Assembly: GCF_000006445.2 (NCBI RefSeq)
Contig: NC_006048.2
Span: forward strand, 1,302,001 to 1,366,000
Source of the DNA: Debaryomyces hansenii CBS767
Taxonomy: Eukaryota > Ascomycota > Pichiomycetes > Serinales > Debaryomycetaceae
DNA length: 64,000 nt
Reading direction: 5' to 3'
Shown: piece after piece, positions 61,289-64,000 of the stretch
Layout of the letters: each line of letters opens with the position of its first letter
Position numbering within the stretch: position 1 is the stretch's first letter
Position numbers and translations under genes: made by a program
Notes under the pieces: model-generated
The model's input: the letters and a program-made list of their open reading frames with translations, nothing else
Database searches by the model: none
Told to the model about the DNA's origin: nothing

Positions 61289-64000
61289 TTATTTCCCTTT
61301 CAATTCAGTAACAAAGGTAATGAAATATTTCTTGAAAGCTCTTTGGTCCACTTTAACTAGATTAGTACAGAAATCCGTCATTAATTCCAGTGAAAGGCCC
61401 ATATTAGTCAAGTAATTCGAAAGGAACGTAAGATATTCATCACCTCTCTTTTCTTGGTAGGTTTTTAACAAAGATGCAATTTCTTGTCCCACAAGCCTGT
61501 ACTGTGCATCCTTCAAATCAAATTCCAGTTTCTGGAATGGCAATTCAAAAGATAACTGGACCGCCTTATTCATCAAGTATTCATCGACTCCTTCTAGCGG
61601 GGGAAGACTTTCGCCATACTTATCTTGAGGATCATTAATTTTACCACCATGACCGCCCATAACTGAAACAACATTAATAAGTTGAGTTATGGCCAATTTT
61701 GAGACTGTGGGTTCAGATGTATTATAAGCGTATACAAAGAAACTCTCCAATATGATTGGAAATTTTTGTTTGTTAGTTTCCGTGATCAACAAACTAGATG
61801 AATGATTAGTGATAATAGCACTAATAAAATTCATATATGACTTTTTCAACGACTCCTTATCTCTGATTATATCAGGCATGGATTCGTATTCATTATTTTC
61901 GCCATTATACTTTAATAACGAAAATATTTTGTCCAACAAAGGAGATAATAAATCGTTTAGTAACTTATAAATATTATCATTGCTTTGAAAGTTATGAACA
62001 ATTTGACCTAAGAAGTTCAAAAAGTTGGTTAGCTCTGAAATTTTCAAATTATTAGCAGCTAAGATGATAGAAACTAACTTGCTTAAATGATTGTTGATTT
62101 CCTCGTTTAAGATTGGAATAAATCTAGCAAATGAGAATCTAGCTGCATCTCTTATGATTTCAAATTTTGCAAAATTTTCCAATGTAATTAGAACAACTTG
62201 GGATGCATTATTAATTTTACCGACAATTTCTGCTGAATACTTATTATTATAATCATAATCATAACCCCTAGCAAACGTACCAATCGCCATGAGTGAATGA
62301 TGGGCTTGCAATGCAATTAGTTGTTGATTAACCTTATCCTTGTTCGAAATACAATTTTCTAGGTCATTGAACAATGGCTGAAAGATCAAATCAATCATTC
62401 TTACCTTTAACGAAATATCCACAGATAGCAAAGAAATCAATAATCCAATACTTTCAAAAAGGTTCAATTGGTTATTGAAATTACCATTTTCAACGGTGTC
62501 GTTATCCTCATCCTTTGTAGGTAACTCTGCCTTTATGACAAGCAATGGCTGTAATTTAATGAACAAGTTCTCAATGAAAGATGAGTTGTTTAATGTTGGC
62601 TTGGTTAACTTGACAAATCTAAAAAATAAATACCACGTTCTTAATCTCACTTTCTCGGAGTTGTTGAATAAGCCTAATGGTGAAGAAAACAATTCCAAAA
62701 TTCTTAGGATAACTTCTTGGTTATTGATATTAGTATTTAAAAAGTTATAGTGACGAACTATTAGTTCAAAAAATCCCAACTGAATTTTTGGATGGTCAAC
62801 TTTTAATACTACGTCTGAATTAATTAATTTAATTAAGAACTCTTGAACCAAAACGTAAGGCTTCGAATTACCTATCTCTTGCTTCGGTAAGTTAATCAAA
62901 TTGTTCCTTAATGATTCTGTAAATGTATTTAATTCAAATAAGCCTAGTTCCAAGTTTCTCCAGTTTACCTTATCAAAGTCACTAACGTTAGCAAAAATAG
63001 ATTCATTAATAACTATTGGTATAGCCTCCAAAAATAATTCTGGCTTTAAAATAGCAATGGTATCCTGGAATGTCTTTAGCTTTAATCTGACTTCATTAAA
63101 TTGTTCGGTTGATTCATCATCAGTGCCATCATCATCATCGTCGAATTTCATTTTTAAGATAATTTTATTTAATAATGATGATAACAATTCAATAGATGCT
63201 AATTGATTAAACTTCTTGCAGGTCAACAAATATTGCTGAATGAAAGGGAAAATTTGCTGGGAAATATCGTCGTATTCATGAGACAAGAATTTGAAGATTG
63301 AGGGCCATAAGTTTAAAAACTGTTGATTAATAGAATCAAATAATTCTAATTCGGAAGATTCTAAAACAATGACTAATTCTAGACCTACTTGATTGGATAA
63401 TTTAGCAATATTTTCCATAAATTCTAAGTCATCATCATTATTAATTGAATTAATGATTGAAGTCAAATTCAACAAAGAAATCAATTCCAATTTATTCAAA
63501 GGCTTCATTTTCTTGGAAATAACCTCAATCAAAGTCAAACATGTTTCATTTCTTTGGTCTGGTTTATTAAGATATTGGAATATAATGTTAATGAAATCGT
63601 TAGAGATGAATAAGGTAATCTCCATCCAGTTAATATAGTATCCAATGATCTTCAAGAAATTATTTAAAACTTCATTGTTATGCTGTATTAATTCTGGGTT
63701 TCTTAAAATCTTTTGCCAGTTGTCTACTAACAAATTCATGTCATTTGTACGAATCTGGTCCTTTAATAGGTTATTTCTGTCTTGAACTTCTCTTGACCTA
63801 GAAATGAATTTGTCACTAATCTCCGTATGCACAGCAATTATAATTCTACTGTATATGTCGATAGCAATTAGGTTATTGTCTGCAATAAGCGCTAGCAAAT
63901 CCTTCAAAAAAGTTGGATTGATGCTCAAATAAGTGAAACAGAATAAATTACCCATTATCCCTGCAAACTTATTCTTCAAGTACACTGGATCATTAATATT
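61289..64000 (-). CDS. LOS1: tRNA exportin Los1, N-terminus beyond the right edge
   Basis: The reading frame is open to the window edge, so the first part of the gene is missing; about 903 residues are present. The sequence begins NINDPVYLKNKFAGIMGNLF, within the N-terminal exportin/importin-beta-like HEAT repeats that precede the Xpo1-like domain. The rest is continuous helical repeat. Los1 (exportin-t) carries end-matured tRNAs, including intron-containing pre-tRNAs, from the nucleus with Ran-GTP. The S. cerevisiae protein is about 1100 residues, so about 200 may lie outside. In S. cerevisiae LOS1 is next to EAP1. Confidence 0.92.
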   Translation of the reverse strand, partial: NINDPVYLKNKFAGIMGNLFCFTYLSINPTFLKDLLALIADNNLIAIDIYSRIIIAVHTEISDKFISRSREVQDRNNLLKDQIRTNDMNLLVDNWQKILRNPELIQHNNEVLNNFLKIIGYYINWMEITLFISNDFINIIFQYLNKPDQRNETCLTLIEVISKKMKPLNKLELISLLNLTSIINSINNDDDLEFMENIAKLSNQVGLELVIVLESSELELFDSINQQFLNLWPSIFKFLSHEYDDISQQIFPFIQQYLLTCKKFNQLASIELLSSLLNKIILKMKFDDDDDGTDDESTEQFNEVRLKLKTFQDTIAILKPELFLEAIPIVINESIFANVSDFDKVNWRNLELGLFELNTFTESLRNNLINLPKQEIGNSKPYVLVQEFLIKLINSDVVLKVDHPKIQLGFFELIVRHYNFLNTNINNQEVILRILELFSSPLGLFNNSEKVRLRTWYLFFRFVKLTKPTLNNSSFIENLFIKLQPLLVIKAELPTKDEDNDTVENGNFNNQLNLFESIGLLISLLSVDISLKVRMIDLIFQPLFNDLENCISNKDKVNQQLIALQAHHSLMAIGTFARGYDYDYNNKYSAEIVGKINNASQVVLITLENFAKFEIIRDAARFSFARFIPILNEEINNHLSKLVSIILAANNLKISELTNFLNFLGQIVHNFQSNDNIYKLLNDLLSPLLDKIFSLLKYNGENNEYESMPDIIRDKESLKKSYMNFISAIITNHSSSLLITETNKQKFPIILESFFVYAYNTSEPTVSKLAITQLINVVSVMGGHGGKINDPQDKYGESLPPLEGVDEYLMNKAVQLSFELPFQKLEFDLKDAQYRLVGQEIASLLKTYQEKRGDEYLTFLSNYLTNMGLSLELMTDFCTNLVKVDQRAFKKYFITFVTELKGK

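Overview
The window is nuclear DNA of a budding yeast. Genes are dense and mostly intronless. The few introns are short (52-89 nt) with GTATGT-type donors and TACTAAC-like branch points. Products are recognisable yeast orthologues. CTG codons are scarce: I find none in RFC2, and in GCN2 a CTG falls where the S. cerevisiae protein, as I remember it, has serine. This points to the CTG-Ser clade (Debaryomyces-like); the species cannot be fixed from the sequence alone, and proteins should be translated with CTG as serine.

Layout. 1-7170: an Asterix/UPF0139 ER protein with a missed first exon, the divergent pair SIF2/EXO84, and the multidrug/polyamine transporter QDR3. 7171-11399: a GC-richer divergent promoter, the acyltransferase CST26/PSI1, and the mating gene FIG1 behind three pheromone-response-like motifs. 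11400-24487: TRA1 (3791 aa), an unrecognised spliced four-helix membrane protein, and spliced GEP4. 24834-38957: HEL2, ZIM17, ATP11, MRE11, GCN2, an ethanolamine/choline kinase with a uORF-dense leader, and DPP1. 38958-42170: a dehydroshikimate-dehydratase-like TIM barrel beside a QutG-like inositol monophosphatase, each preceded by a palindrome resembling the quinate activator site. 42422-49717: MVP1 (two introns), YAE1, WHI2, RFC2 with an MCB, and an EAP1-like eIF4E-binding protein. 50168-64000: PPS1, PTA1, a small PRCC-like protein, KCH1, COA3 with a missed first exon, UTP18, and LOS1 truncated by the right edge.

Most genes are housekeeping: chromatin (SIF2, TRA1), secretion and sorting (EXO84, MVP1), translation quality and stress (HEL2, GCN2, EAP1-like), RNA and ribosome (PTA1, UTP18, LOS1, YAE1), DNA repair and replication (MRE11, RFC2), mitochondria (ZIM17, ATP11, GEP4, COA3) and phospholipids (CST26, EKI1, DPP1, GEP4). 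Several neighbours are also neighbours in S. cerevisiae: SIF2/EXO84, QDR3/CST26/FIG1, TRA1/GEP4, GCN2/DPP1, YAE1/RFC2. The most accessory-looking segment is the putative quinate/protocatechuate-related pair at 39434-42170. I see no tRNA, rRNA, transposon, CRISPR array or virus-like sequence.
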